Shown: positions 16,552-27,964 of the stretch, in pieces
How the letters are laid out: every line of letters begins with the position of its first letter
Numbering within the stretch: position 1 is the stretch's first letter
Assembly (NCBI GenBank): GCA_910585635.1
Contig: CAJUFE010000023.1
Location: 1 to 64,000 of the forward strand
Length of the DNA stretch: 64,000 nucleotides
Direction: 5' to 3'
Source: an uncultured Lachnospiraceae bacterium
GTDB lineage: Bacteria; Bacillota; Clostridia; Lachnospirales; Lachnospiraceae
Position numbers and translations under genes: made by a program
The notes under the pieces: model-generated
The model's database searches: none
Told to the model about the DNA's origin: nothing
Seen by the model: only the letters and a program-made list of their open reading frames with translations

Positions 16552-16714
16552 GTGACAGGTCCCTCCCGTAGCGGACCTATCGCGACTTTTCATGGAGCTA
16601 AGCGTAAGTGACGTTGTGACAGGTCCCTCCCGCAGCGGACCTATCGCGACTTTTCATGGAGCTAAGCGTAAGTGACGTTATGACAGGTCCCTCCCGCAGC
16701 GGACCTATCGCGAC
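16552..16714. repeat. 64-bp tandem repeat, about 2.5 units
   Basis: Units 16552-16615 and 16616-16679 differ at about one position; a partial third runs 16680-16714. Each starts GTGACAGGTCCCTCCCG, which is the terminal inverted repeat of the intergenic element, so the array seems to have grown from the end of copy B. Confidence 0.9.
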
Positions 16715-16795
16715 ATATCTATCTATAAGACTCCTTGACGCAGATGTGAAAAGCTCCCCCCTGACGGATCTATGAAAAAACCCCCTCCCCCCATA

Positions 16796-16824
16796 TTGAC
16801 TACACGCCCCATCCATGGTAAAAT
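16796..16824 (+). promoter_or_regulatory. Promoter of the ArsR-family gene
   Basis: TTGACT at 16796-16801 and TAAAAT at 16819-16824, spacing 17. AAAGGAG at 16884-16890 is seven bases before the TTG start of the regulator. Confidence 0.7.
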
Positions 16825-16897
16825 ACATATGTTCAAATTTTTAAACCAATCATCCGCGCACCACCTGCGCCTGCATTTTATAGAAAGGAGCCTGCCC

Positions 16898-17221
16898 TTG
16901 ACATCTACCAAGGAGATCCGGGACGCATTCCACCAGTGTATGCCCCTGTTCATCGCATTAGGAGATGAAGTCCGGCTGACCATCATCGATGCCCTGACCG
17001 CGGACGATCCCATCGACCGGCAGGGGCTGAACGTAAAGCAGATCACCGAGAGGACCAGCCTTTCCAGACCGGCCATCTCCCACCATCTGAAGATCCTAAA
17101 GCAGGCAGGGCTGGTAGGGGTCCGACAGAAAGGGACGTCGAATTATTATTATCTGACCATCGCAGACTCCACCCGCACCCTGATGGACTTAGGCTTTCGC
17201 CTGCAAGAATATCTGACCTAG
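16898..17221 (+). CDS. ArsR-family winged-helix regulator
   Basis: 107 residues from TTG 16898. An ATG at 16772 is in frame, but it lies upstream of the promoter and has no ribosome binding site. The helix-turn-helix reads VKQITERTSLSRPAISHHLK and the wing GVRQKGTSNYYYLT, typical of ArsR/SmtB. No CxC metal site is seen, so the signal is not obviously a metal. It precedes DUF2508 and glgB; whether it controls them or itself is unknown. Confidence 0.85.
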   Translation: MTSTKEIRDAFHQCMPLFIALGDEVRLTIIDALTADDPIDRQGLNVKQITERTSLSRPAISHHLKILKQAGLVGVRQKGTSNYYYLTIADSTRTLMDLGFRLQEYLT

Positions 17222-17303
17222 ATACATGATCTGCCATTTTTTGGCCATACTTTTTCTGTAAGCATTTTGCAATAATAGAAATTTTATGGAAAAGGAGACA
17301 AAT

Positions 17304-17543
17304 ATGGCAAGACTTTTTACAAACACCGTACAAAAAGGCTCCCGGCTCCCCGCACCGGACTTACACAGTCTGCGGGAGGAGATCGACCAGACCAAGGAAG
17401 CGATCGACGCGGCCAGGAACCATTTCGAGCATGCCGTGGATCCTACGCTCATCGATTGCTATATCTATGAGATCAATGCCGCTCAGCTCCGCTATCAGTT
17501 CCTGCTCAGGCGGTTCAAGGCGGCAGAGACCAGCTTTACTTAG
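17304..17543 (+). CDS. DUF2508 (YaaL-like) small protein
   Basis: 79 residues from ATG 17304, with AAGGAG seven bases before it; an ATG at 17286 overlaps that site. The protein is helical and charged (LREEIDQTKEAIDAARNHFEH, then AQLRYQFLLRRFKAAE), matching the DUF2508 family of Firmicutes, often linked with recombination or sporulation genes. Function unknown. Confidence 0.75.
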   Translation: MARLFTNTVQKGSRLPAPDLHSLREEIDQTKEAIDAARNHFEHAVDPTLIDCYIYEINAAQLRYQFLLRRFKAAETSFT

Positions 17544-17625
17544 AAGGAAAAGCCATGCTCATCAATACAAAACGTTAAAAAGGACAGTCCAAGGCTGTCC
17601 GGACCACAAGGGAGGAACAACGACT

Positions 17626-19527
<1,902 letters not shown>

Positions 19528-19535
19528 TCCTCCAC

Positions 19536-19573
19536 AGGGCCAGAGGGCATCCAACCCCTCTGGCCCTATTTTT
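19536..19573 (+). terminator. Rho-independent terminator after glgB
   Basis: A 12-base perfect stem AGGGCCAGAGGG / CCCTCTGGCCCT (19536-19547 and 19556-19567) with an eight-base loop is followed by ATTTTTCGTTATTTTTT. Confidence 0.92.
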
Positions 19574-19606
19574 CGTTATTTTTTACACCCATACAAACTG
19601 AAGCAA

Positions 19607-19741
19607 CTCCGGGAGGGGCCTGTCACAAAAGGAACCCCTAGAAGAACGTCGGCGCTTAGCGAGGTCCCTCACGAGCTTAGCGTCCGCTACGTTCTTCTCG
19701 GAGCGAGAGCGCGGTGACGTTGTGACAGGCCCCTCCCGGAG
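19607..19741. repeat. Intergenic palindromic repeat, copy C (MITE-like)
   Basis: A complete 135-base copy. Its ends are perfect 22-base inverted repeats: 19607-19628 is the reverse complement of 19720-19741. The centre is the same GAAGAACGTCGGCG / CGCTACGTTCTTC hairpin seen in copies A and B. It lies between the glgB terminator and the response-regulator promoter. No flanking target duplication is obvious. Confidence 0.85.
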
Positions 19742-19809
19742 CGGACCCCTGGCCAACCTTTAAAAAGTAACGCTTCTCTACATCTTAAGGATAATTCATC
19801 AAATTGTAA

Positions 19810-19838
19810 TAGACATGCCCCCTCTTCTGTTGTATGAT
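19810..19838 (+). promoter_or_regulatory. Putative promoter of the two-component system
   Basis: TAGACA at 19810-19815 and TATGAT at 19833-19838 are 17 bases apart. AAAAGGAGG at about 19907-19914 is the ribosome binding site for ATG 19923. Together with copy C this accounts for the gap 19528-19922. Confidence 0.55.
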
Positions 19839-19922
19839 CGATACCAACAGATCCTCCGCGGCCCACCTTCCTGCCGCCGCGGCCGATCCCACACCATCTT
19901 ACATAAAAGGAGGATCCTGACC

Positions 19923-20618
19923 ATGGCAAATATCCTGGTATGCGACGACGATGAGCAGATCGTAGAAGCTATTGACATCTATCTGACCGGAGAAGGCTTC
20001 CATGTGATAAAGGCCTATGACGGAGCAGAAGCCCTGCAGCTTTTGGACACGGAGCAGGTAGACCTATTGATCCTGGACGTGATGATGCCCGGCTTGGATG
20101 GCATCCGCACCACCTTAAAGGTCCGGGAGACCAGCAGCATCCCCATCATCATCCTCTCCGCCAAGTCCGAGGACGCGGATAAGATCTTAGGCCTGAACAT
20201 CGGCGCCGATGATTATATCACCAAGCCCTTTAACCCTTTAGAGCTGATGGCACGGGTAAAGTCCCAGCTGCGCCGTTATACCCAGTTAGGGAACTTGAAC
20301 CAGCAGGCCATGGGGCAGGTCTTTAAGTGCGGCGGCCTGCAGATCAATGATGATAATAAGGAAGTCACCGTGGACGGCGACCCGATCAAGCTCACCCCGA
20401 TCGAGTACAACATCCTCCTCCTTTTGGTCAAGAACGCGGGGAAGGTCTTCTCGATCGACGAGATCTACGAGCAGATCTGGAACGAGGAGGCGATCGGCGC
20501 GGATAATACGGTAGCTGTCCATATCCGCCACATCCGGGAGAAGATCGAGATCAATCCCAGAGAGCCCCGCTACCTGAAGGTGGTCTGGGGTGTAGGCTAC
20601 AAGATCGAAAAGCAATGA
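19923..20618 (+). CDS. OmpR-family response regulator
   Basis: 231 residues. The receiver domain has the acidic pocket CDDD (7-10), phospho-acceptor D52 in LLILDVMMPG, and ITKPF; the C-terminal winged helix (about 130-229) has LTPIEYNILLLLVKNAGKVF and DNTVAVHIRHIREKIE, ending GVGYKIEK. It binds DNA after phosphorylation by the adjacent histidine kinase, whose gene begins 31 bases later. Resembles VanR/YycF-like regulators of envelope genes; targets cannot be read here, though the lipoprotein hydrolase downstream is an obvious candidate. Confidence 0.93.
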   Translation: MANILVCDDDEQIVEAIDIYLTGEGFHVIKAYDGAEALQLLDTEQVDLLILDVMMPGLDGIRTTLKVRETSSIPIIILSAKSEDADKILGLNIGADDYITKPFNPLELMARVKSQLRRYTQLGNLNQQAMGQVFKCGGLQINDDNKEVTVDGDPIKLTPIEYNILLLLVKNAGKVFSIDEIYEQIWNEEAIGADNTVAVHIRHIREKIEINPREPRYLKVVWGVGYKIEKQ

Positions 20619-20649
20619 CAGCATACTGACAGCAGATCGGAGTTTATCA

Positions 20650-22998
20650 ATGGAACGTACTGCAAGACACAACCTGACCCGGCCCTTTAAGATCTTTGCC
20701 TCCATCCTCCATCTTTTTTTCCTGGGCCTGATCGTCACCAGCATCTGCATCCTTTATGTGAACGCGAATTTCGGCCGGGGGATCGCCTGGATACAGAGCG
20801 AGTCCTATATCCAGTCCGACCTTTTCTACAACCAGCTCCAGGCCGACATCACCGCCATCTTTGACTATGCCCGGCTGCGGGATGCCTTTGAGATCGACGG
20901 CGAGCTGGATATGGAGAAGGAGATCCTATCGATCAATTACGGTCCCAATTCTACGGAGGTCTACACCCTGTCGGATGTCATCGACATGGGGAATTCCTAC
21001 GGCTATTTCCTCCAGGATGACTGGTCCATCAATGTACTCCCGGTCAACGAGGACCTCCTGCCGGAGGAAGCCGTGCTGGTGGAATACAAGTCCTATGACC
21101 CGGAACCGGTGCTCAAGGAGCCAGGCCAGGCCTATGCCAAGATGAAGGATGTCTGTTACGAGGCTTTGAGCAACTACTGCCTTTACTCCTACATCCAGCA
21201 AAATATCATCACCGGCTCCACCAACCTCTCCTTCCAGCTCACCTGTAAAAATGAGAATGCCATGCTCCCCGGAAAGACCGTCATCTACACCAACTTAGAG
21301 GACCCTTCCTGGGAAAAGTTCCGGCATATGGGCCTGTATGTGGAGTACACGGCCGACGCCATGCGGGTGGAGACCAATATGGCCCAGGTCCCCAGCTATA
21401 TCATGGACCTGGTGGAGGATACCCGGTTCATCGACCAGACCTTTGAGCATTTTATCCTTTCCGTGGATACGAATTTCCCCCATATGGACAGCTATACACA
21501 GGAGGCCATCCGCTATGACGACATGCGGCAGTGGACCATGCGGGGGGTGTTCTTGATGGGTTGCGGCATCTTAGGCTGCATCCTTTCTTTATTGTATCTG
21601 GTGGCCACCTCCGGGCATAATGACAAGAGCCACGACCAGATCGGCCTGTACCCTTTCGATCACATGAGCGCGGAAGGCTGCATCCTGCTGTTCATCACCA
21701 TAGGCGCGGTCTGCTGCTATATCGGAAAGGTGGCCGGTTTCCGCATCCTCCATCTGGTGGTGGCGGATGCCAACTGGTATTTCAGTGAAAAGCTGCTGCT
21801 CTATGTGATCGTGTACCTGGTCCTCCTGCTCTGCTGCTTCAGCCTGCTGCGCCGCTTTAAGGCCGGCACCCTCTGGAAAAAGAGCTGGCTGCGAAAGCTC
21901 TGCCTTGAGCTGTCCGCTTATCTTACCATGGAGGCCTCCGCCCATACCGCGGCCTACACCTACGTCGGCTTCCTGGCGCTGAACATCAGCTGCTCCTACG
22001 CTGCCGCATACCTGCTCTTTAACCTGGAGACCCTGCAGGACCAGCTGCTCTTCGCCGCCCTTTTGGCCTTCTGGGCCGCGCTGGATCTGGCCTGCTTCTA
22101 CTTCACGGTCAAAAAAGCCCGGCAGGACGACCAGATCAGCCAGGCCATCACCAATATCGCCTCCGGCGACATCAGCTACTGTGTGGATGTGGAGGATTTC
22201 AGCGGAAAGCAGCGGGTGACAGCAGACCATATCAACCACATCGGGAAAAACTTGGACGGCGCTCTGCGGGAAAAGGTGAAGAGCGAACGGTTCAAAGCCG
22301 ACCTGATCACCAACGTGTCCCATGACTTAAAGACCCCGCTCACCTCCATCATCAATTATGTGGACCTGATCAAACGGGAAAAGATCCAAAATGAGCGGGT
22401 ACAGGGGTACCTGACGGTCCTGGAGCAAAAATCCCAGCGCTTAAAGACCTTGACCGAGGACCTGGTAGAAGCCTCCAAGGCCAGCTCCGGGAACCTGAAG
22501 CTGGAGATCACGGATATCGATTTCGTGGAGCTGGTGAACCAGACCAACGGGGAATTTGAGGAGAAATTCGCCCAGCGTCATCTGTCCTTAGTGAGCCGGC
22601 TGCCGGAGCAGCCGATCCTGATCCAGGCCGACGGCCGCAGGCTGTGGCGGGTCCTGGAAAACCTGTACAATAATGCCTTTAAATACGCCATGGAGCAGAG
22701 CCGTATCTATGTGGACATGACCACGGAAGGGGAGATGGTGGTCTTTACGATCAAGAACATCTCGGAGCATCCTTTGAACATCTCCAGCGAGGAGCTGACC
22801 GAGCGCTTCGTCCGTGGCGATGTGTCCCGGACCACAGAGGGCAGCGGTCTGGGGCTGTCCATCGCCCAGAGCCTGACCCAGCTCCAGAAGGGGGTCTTTG
22901 AACTGGTGATCGACGGAGACCTGTTCAAAGCCTATGTACGGTTTCCTATAAAAAAAGAGGTTGATGGTGGAAATCCGCCGGAAAGTGTGCTAGAATAA
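20650..22998 (+). CDS. Membrane sensor histidine kinase
   Basis: 782 residues. One N-terminal membrane helix (about 15-38), an outer domain of about 250 residues, then five or six membrane helices (about 297-505), and a cytoplasmic part: HisKA with NVSHDLKTPLTSIINYVDLI (H558) and HATPase with ENLYNNAFKYAM (N box) and GSGLGLSIAQSL (G2 box). Sensor architecture with many helices suggests detection of an envelope or membrane signal. Cognate of the preceding OmpR regulator. Confidence 0.92.
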   Translation: MERTARHNLTRPFKIFASILHLFFLGLIVTSICILYVNANFGRGIAWIQSESYIQSDLFYNQLQADITAIFDYARLRDAFEIDGELDMEKEILSINYGPNSTEVYTLSDVIDMGNSYGYFLQDDWSINVLPVNEDLLPEEAVLVEYKSYDPEPVLKEPGQAYAKMKDVCYEALSNYCLYSYIQQNIITGSTNLSFQLTCKNENAMLPGKTVIYTNLEDPSWEKFRHMGLYVEYTADAMRVETNMAQVPSYIMDLVEDTRFIDQTFEHFILSVDTNFPHMDSYTQEAIRYDDMRQWTMRGVFLMGCGILGCILSLLYLVATSGHNDKSHDQIGLYPFDHMSAEGCILLFITIGAVCCYIGKVAGFRILHLVVADANWYFSEKLLLYVIVYLVLLLCCFSLLRRFKAGTLWKKSWLRKLCLELSAYLTMEASAHTAAYTYVGFLALNISCSYAAAYLLFNLETLQDQLLFAALLAFWAALDLACFYFTVKKARQDDQISQAITNIASGDISYCVDVEDFSGKQRVTADHINHIGKNLDGALREKVKSERFKADLITNVSHDLKTPLTSIINYVDLIKREKIQNERVQGYLTVLEQKSQRLKTLTEDLVEASKASSGNLKLEITDIDFVELVNQTNGEFEEKFAQRHLSLVSRLPEQPILIQADGRRLWRVLENLYNNAFKYAMEQSRIYVDMTTEGEMVVFTIKNISEHPLNISSEELTERFVRGDVSRTTEGSGLGLSIAQSLTQLQKGVFELVIDGDLFKAYVRFPIKKEVDGGNPPESVLE

Positions 22999-23114
22999 GA
23001 CTCGTTCGACAAAAAACGCTGAGCCTGCCCGTCTTTTTTCCTGGTTGTTTTCTTATGGAAGTTTTCCCTGCAGGACCGCAGGCTGTGATAGACCACAAAA
23101 GAAAGGACCTCTTT

Positions 23115-24827
23115 ATGAAGTTGGAGAAGCTATATCAGAAGCATAAAAGGCGTGCCGCTCTGGCCGGCCTTACCGCGACCACGTTCTTATGTGCCGTCCT
23201 GGCCGCCGGATGCCAGAAGAAGGAGGAGGCTCCCGGTGATCTGACCGGTCCTACATCGGAGGAAGCCGTGACCGAGACCGTGACCACTGCCCCGGAGGTC
23301 ATCGTGACCACCGCGCCGGAGACCATCCCGGTCCTAAGTCCCAGAGGACAGCTGCTGCCGGAGATCCAGGTCACGGTGCCGGAGGCGGTACCCATGCCGG
23401 AGAACCTCCGGGTGGGCGAGTCCCATCCGGCGATCATCCCGCTCCAGGAACGGCTGATGGATCTAGGCTTTATGGATCCGGATGAGCCCACCGAGTATTT
23501 CGGCTCCCAGACCGAGCGGGCAGTGAAGATCTTCCAGCGGCAGAACGGGCTGGCCCAGGACGGCATCATCGGCGGCTCCACCTATGAAGCGATCATGTCC
23601 CCCGAGGCTAAGCATTACGCGGCCCAGAAGGGGGATGAGGGCGATGACATCATCCGCATCCAGACCCGGCTCTACGAGCTGGGCTATCTGGCCACCGAGG
23701 ACCTTTTGACCGGGAATTTCGGGGATTCCACCGAGGCCGCGATCTTAAAGCTCCAGGAGGTCAATGCCCTGTCCCAGGACGGCAAGGTGGGACAGGAGAC
23801 CTTGAACCTTTTATATTCCGACGAGATCAAAGCCAACTTCCTGGCCCTGGGCGAAAAGAGCGACGTGGTCTTAGCCTGCCAGCAGCGGTTAAAGATCTTA
23901 GGCTATCTGATCTCCGAGCCTGACGGCGCTTACGGGGAAGGCACGGTGGAGGCGGTAAAGCAGTTCCAGGCCCGCAACGACCAGGTGGTGGACGGCTACT
24001 TAGGCCCCGGTACCCGTATGGCCTTGAACAGCGCCGACGCAAAGCCCATGGGCCTGCGCTTAGGGGATGAGGGCAGCTCCGTCTCCCAGATCCAGGATCT
24101 GCTGAGCAAGTACGGCTATCTGGCCTCCGCTAATGTGACCGGCTATTACGGCGAGGTGACAGAGAAGGCGGTCAAGTCCTTCCAGACCCAGAACGGCCTC
24201 TCCTCCGACGGTACGGTGGGCGCCCTCACCATGGCGAAGCTGACCGGCGGAGATGTAAAGAAGGCGCCGAAGCAGTCCACCACCACCGGCGGCAGCTCTT
24301 CTGGTAGGACCGGCGGCAGCTCCGGCTCTTCAGGCGGCGGGGCAGCAGGTGGAAGCTCCGGCGGCGGATCTGGCTCCGGCGGCGGGAGTGCCGGAGGCGG
24401 CGGACAAGCAGGCGGAAGCTCCCCGGCCAGTACCACGCCTGCCACCGGCACGGTCAACATGCCGGGCGGCGTAGGCACCCTCTTAGCCGTAGCCCAATCC
24501 AAGCTAGGCTGCCCCTATGTATGGGGAGCCAAGGGTCCCAACGCTTTTGACTGCTCCGGCTTCGTATACTGGTGCCTGAACCAGGCCGGCGTCAGCCAGA
24601 GCTACATCACCTCCGCAGGCTGGCGGAGCGTGGGACGCTACACCAGGATCAATAATTTCTCCGACATCCAGGCCGGCGACATCATCGTGGTCAGCGGCCA
24701 TGTGGGGATCGCGGCCGGAGGCGGCACGGTGATCGACGCTTCCTCCAGTAACGGGCGGGTGATCCACCATGCACTGGGCGACTGGTGGGCTAACCGGTTC
24801 ATCTGTGCCTGGAGGATCTTCGGATAG
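23115..24827 (+). CDS. Lipoprotein peptidoglycan hydrolase: four PG-binding repeats plus NlpC/P60
   Basis: 570 residues from ATG 23115 (AAAGGA seven bases before). A lipobox LAAGC with C33 anchors it to the outer membrane face. Four PG_binding_1 repeats follow, each with a core such as VKIFQRQNGLAQDGIIGG or VKSFQTQNGLSSDGTVG (about 100-385), then a Gly/Ser-rich linker (about 390-455) and an NlpC/P60 domain with the catalytic Cys in FDCSGFVYW and the His in SGHVGI. It would cut D-Glu-type peptide stems in peptidoglycan. It follows the two-component genes by about 115 bases, plausibly as a target of that system. Confidence 0.92.
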   Translation: MKLEKLYQKHKRRAALAGLTATTFLCAVLAAGCQKKEEAPGDLTGPTSEEAVTETVTTAPEVIVTTAPETIPVLSPRGQLLPEIQVTVPEAVPMPENLRVGESHPAIIPLQERLMDLGFMDPDEPTEYFGSQTERAVKIFQRQNGLAQDGIIGGSTYEAIMSPEAKHYAAQKGDEGDDIIRIQTRLYELGYLATEDLLTGNFGDSTEAAILKLQEVNALSQDGKVGQETLNLLYSDEIKANFLALGEKSDVVLACQQRLKILGYLISEPDGAYGEGTVEAVKQFQARNDQVVDGYLGPGTRMALNSADAKPMGLRLGDEGSSVSQIQDLLSKYGYLASANVTGYYGEVTEKAVKSFQTQNGLSSDGTVGALTMAKLTGGDVKKAPKQSTTTGGSSSGRTGGSSGSSGGGAAGGSSGGGSGSGGGSAGGGGQAGGSSPASTTPATGTVNMPGGVGTLLAVAQSKLGCPYVWGAKGPNAFDCSGFVYWCLNQAGVSQSYITSAGWRSVGRYTRINNFSDIQAGDIIVVSGHVGIAAGGGTVIDASSSNGRVIHHALGDWWANRFICAWRIFG

Positions 24828-24875
24828 GAGGAACGCCCTTTTGGCTGCTATCCGATCAAAGACAGGACGATCTAT

Positions 24876-24909
24876 AAGCTGCTCTGCTTTTTAGCGGGGC
24901 AGCTTTTCT
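24876..24909 (+). terminator. Terminator after the NlpC/P60 gene
   Basis: A 12-base stem (24876-24887 with 24894-24905, including three G-U pairs) around TTTTTA is followed by TTCTC. The T-tract is short, so strength is uncertain. Confidence 0.6.
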
Positions 24910-24940
24910 CATGCCTGTATCCTGTTCTATAGAGCTGCCT

Positions 24941-24983
24941 TGCCGGCATCAGTCCGCCTATGGGATATGCGGTCCGGCCGGCA
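24941..24983. other. GC-rich inverted repeat upstream of the glycerol operon
   Basis: TGCCGGC (24941-24947) pairs with GCCGGCA (24977-24983), and CCGC (24954-24957) with GCGG (24969-24972) inside it. It lies before the operon promoter, so it is not in the leader RNA of that operon. The remaining bases of the 24828-25142 gap show only the terminator and the promoter. Confidence 0.45.
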
Positions 24984-25029
24984 CCGAAAGATAGCGGGGT
25001 ACACCATGTAAAAAGTTGGCGCTCATAAA

Positions 25030-25058
25030 TTGACGGATACGTGATCTTTTTATAAAAT
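25030..25058 (+). promoter_or_regulatory. Promoter of the glycerol-3-phosphate oxidoreductase operon
   Basis: TTGACG at 25030-25035, 17-base spacer, TAAAAT at 25053-25058. The first gene starts 85 bases downstream. Confidence 0.8.
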
Positions 25059-25142
25059 AGGTGTAGAGATAACGGGTAAAAATATCCGATCTGCCCGATG
25101 ATAGGGCGAGACTTTGTCAGGAAAGGAGAAAAGACAAAACGC

Positions 25143-26729
25143 ATGGAAACCTATGATGTGATGGTGATCGGCGCAGGGGTCGTGGGCTCGGCGGTGGCAC
25201 GGGAGCTGTCCCGCTATCAGCTGCGGATCGGCGTATTGGAAAAGGAGCTGGATGTGGGCTGCGGCAACAGCAGCCGGAACACCGGGATGCTCCACGCAGG
25301 GTTTACCTATAAGCCCGGCTCCCTGAAAGCGGAATGCGCGGTAGAGGGGAACCGGGAATTTGACCAGGTGGCAAAAGAGCTTGGCATCCCCTTTTCCCGG
25401 ACCGGGAAGCTGGTGGTAGGCTTTACGGAGCATGACCGGGAAAATATCGAGAAATATAAGGCCATTGGAGAAAGGAACGGGGTCAAAGGGATGCGGATGA
25501 TCGACAAGGAGGATATCGCACGGATCGATCCGAATGCCGGCGGCGAGTTCGCCATGTTCGTCCCCTCCTCCGGGATCCTGGACCCCATGCAGTACACGAT
25601 CGCCCTGGCGGAAAATGCCTGCATGAACGGCGCCCGCTTCCATTTCGGGAACCGTGTGACCTCTATCCGCCGGGATAGGGCTTCCTCCCTGTACCAGGTC
25701 GTGGCGGCCACCGCCCAGGGGACCTGCACCTATCAGACCCGATGGGTGATCAACTGCGCGGGGATGTACGCCTCTGTGGTCTCGGCCATGCTGGGCTACC
25801 CGGACTATCCGGTCAAAGGCTTTAAGGGCGAATACTATGTGCTGGACAAGAAGGCCGGTGCTTTCCTCCATGTCCCCGTCTACCCGGCGCCCAATGATAA
25901 GGGCGGCTTCTCCACCCACGCCACCCCCACGATCGACGGGAATATGCTGGTAGGACCAGACTCTTATCTGACGGAGGGCCTGGAGGACTACAAGGTGACC
26001 AAGGAGCACATGGACGGCCTCTTCGCCGACGGCCGGAAGATGTTCCGCCAGATGCAGCGGGACTACTTCATCCGGAACTTCGCCGGGATCCGCTGGAAAC
26101 GGGTGGATCCGGAGACCGGGGAGGTGCTGGACTTCCTGCTGGAGGCGGATGACGCCCATCCCAATACGGTGAACCTGGTGGGGATCGAATCCCCCGGCAT
26201 CACCTGCGCCCTGCCCCTGGCCCGACGGGCAGTGGCCAAGCTGGTAGAGAAGGAAAAGCCGAAGCCAAACCTCCACTTCGATCCGGTCCGAAAGACCAAA
26301 AAGCGCTTCTTGGAGATGGACGAAGCAGAGCGGGCGGCGGCCATCGCCGCAGATCCACGGTATGGGGAGATCGTCTGCCGCTGTGAGACGGTCACCCGGG
26401 CGGAGATCCTGGCCGCCATCCACAACCCCTTAGGCGTACATACCGTCACCGGCATCAAGAACCGGACCCGGGCCACCATGGGACGCTGCCAGGGCGGCTA
26501 CTGCCAGACACGGATCGCCCAGATGCTCCAGGAGGAGCTGGGCCTTACACCTGGACAGGTGCGGTATTCCAAGCCCGATTCCTGGATGTTCACCGGCCGG
26601 GTGCGGGAGGATGTGGTAAACGGCGCGGGCAAGGAGGCTGCACAGGCCATCAGAGCAGGGATGACCGCAGTCGGGACAGATGATCAAATGGCAGATCTGG
26701 CCTCATTTGATGAAGGGAGGTGGGACTGA
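25143..26729 (+). CDS. FAD-dependent glycerol-3-phosphate dehydrogenase-like oxidoreductase (GlpA type)
   Basis: 528 residues. The dinucleotide loop DVMVIGAGVVGSAVAREL starts at residue 5; the DAO domain extends to about 375 with NTGMLHAGF and GIESPGITCALPLA. The C-terminus carries a BFD-like [2Fe-2S] domain with the four cysteines in VCRCETVTRAE and GRCQGGYCQTR. It oxidises glycerol-3-phosphate or a similar 2-hydroxy acid and feeds electrons to the next subunit. A GGAG at 25125 is 14 bases from this ATG; ATG 25098 is also in frame but has no site. Its stop overlaps the next start (TGATG). Confidence 0.88.
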   Translation: METYDVMVIGAGVVGSAVARELSRYQLRIGVLEKELDVGCGNSSRNTGMLHAGFTYKPGSLKAECAVEGNREFDQVAKELGIPFSRTGKLVVGFTEHDRENIEKYKAIGERNGVKGMRMIDKEDIARIDPNAGGEFAMFVPSSGILDPMQYTIALAENACMNGARFHFGNRVTSIRRDRASSLYQVVAATAQGTCTYQTRWVINCAGMYASVVSAMLGYPDYPVKGFKGEYYVLDKKAGAFLHVPVYPAPNDKGGFSTHATPTIDGNMLVGPDSYLTEGLEDYKVTKEHMDGLFADGRKMFRQMQRDYFIRNFAGIRWKRVDPETGEVLDFLLEADDAHPNTVNLVGIESPGITCALPLARRAVAKLVEKEKPKPNLHFDPVRKTKKRFLEMDEAERAAAIAADPRYGEIVCRCETVTRAEILAAIHNPLGVHTVTGIKNRTRATMGRCQGGYCQTRIAQMLQEELGLTPGQVRYSKPDSWMFTGRVREDVVNGAGKEAAQAIRAGMTAVGTDDQMADLASFDEGRWD

Positions 26730-27964
26730 TGAGAAAGGTAGATGTGGTCATCATCGGCGGAGGCCCCGCAGGCCTGGCGGCCGCTGTCGAACTGTATCAT
26801 AAGGGGATCCGGGATATCCTGATCCTGGAACGGGAAAAGCATCTGGGCGGGATCCTAAGGCAATGCATCCACGACGGCTTCGGCCTCACCCGCTTCGGCG
26901 AGACCTTGAGCGGCCCGGAGTATGCCTCCCGCTTTGTGCGGCAGGTACAGGCTCTTGGCATCCCCTATCAGACCGATACCACGGTGCTGACATTGACCCC
27001 TCAGAAGCAGATCTACGCGGCTTCCTCTGCCGGATACCTGGCCATCCAGGCGAAGGCCGTGATCCTGGCCATGGGCTGCAGGGAGCGGACCCGGGGCGCG
27101 ATCAGCATCCCCGGCACCCGTCCGGCCGGAGTCTACACCGCCGGGGTGGCCCAGGCCTATATCAACCTGCAAAATACGATGGTGGGCCGGGAGGTGGTGA
27201 TCTTAGGCTCCGGGGATATCGGCATGATCATGGCCAGGCGGCTCACCCTGGAGGGCGCCCATGTACAGGGAGTCTTTGAGATCCAACCCTATCCCAGCGG
27301 CCTGGCCCGGAACATCGAGCAGTGTTTACATGACTATCAGATCCCCCTGCATTTAAGCCATTCCGTGACCGAGATCAAAGGCGTGGACCGCTTAGAGAGC
27401 GTGGTGGTCTCCCAGGTGGACGGATCCTTATGTCCCATACCGGGGACCGAGAAGGAGTACCCCTGCGATACCCTGATCCTCTCTGTAGGCCTGATCCCGG
27501 AAAATGAACTGACCTGGATGAGCGGGGCCAAGGAAGATCCCGGGACCAGGGGGCCGGAGGTAGATGAGCATTTCCAGACCACCGTGCCGGGGATCTTCGC
27601 CGCCGGCAATGTGCTCCATGTCCATGACCTGGTGGACTTTGTCTCCCTGGAGGCGGAGGAGCTGGCTGACGGTGTGGCCCGCTACCTGCCGGCGGAAGGG
27701 CTCCCGGATCAGCCCCTGCTGGTCCGCGGCGATGGGATGGTGGCCCAGCTCATCCCCGGCCGGATCAGCGGAAAAGAGGATGTGACCCTTTCCTTCCGGG
27801 TAAGGCGGCCCGTAAGAGGCTGCACCATTGAGCTGCGCCAGGGGGACAAGGTGATCAAGACCATAAAGAAGCCCAAGGCGCTGCCGGCAGAGATGCTGCG
27901 CATCCCGGTGGCCGCGGGGCTGCTGGACGGACAAGAAGATCTGGAGGTGAGGGTCCTATGCTGA
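26729..27964 (+). CDS. FAD/NAD(P)-binding oxidoreductase subunit (GlpB-like partner)
   Basis: 411 residues from ATG 26729, with GGGAGG eight bases upstream. Two nucleotide-binding loops are visible: VDVVIIGGGPAGLAAAVEL at the N-terminus and GREVVILGSGDIGMIMARRL near 155-175; PGIFAAGNVLHVHDLVD is the FAD motif near 288-304. This pyridine-nucleotide-disulphide-reductase-like protein is always paired with the GlpA-like protein and DUF1667 in Firmicutes and Thermotoga, and moves electrons between them. Confidence 0.88.
   Translation: MRKVDVVIIGGGPAGLAAAVELYHKGIRDILILEREKHLGGILRQCIHDGFGLTRFGETLSGPEYASRFVRQVQALGIPYQTDTTVLTLTPQKQIYAASSAGYLAIQAKAVILAMGCRERTRGAISIPGTRPAGVYTAGVAQAYINLQNTMVGREVVILGSGDIGMIMARRLTLEGAHVQGVFEIQPYPSGLARNIEQCLHDYQIPLHLSHSVTEIKGVDRLESVVVSQVDGSLCPIPGTEKEYPCDTLILSVGLIPENELTWMSGAKEDPGTRGPEVDEHFQTTVPGIFAAGNVLHVHDLVDFVSLEAEELADGVARYLPAEGLPDQPLLVRGDGMVAQLIPGRISGKEDVTLSFRVRRPVRGCTIELRQGDKVIKTIKKPKALPAEMLRIPVAAGLLDGQEDLEVRVLC

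Noticed and set aside
16552..16714. Possible CRISPR array
   Set aside because: Units are 64 bases and directly adjacent with no unique spacers, and no cas gene is near.
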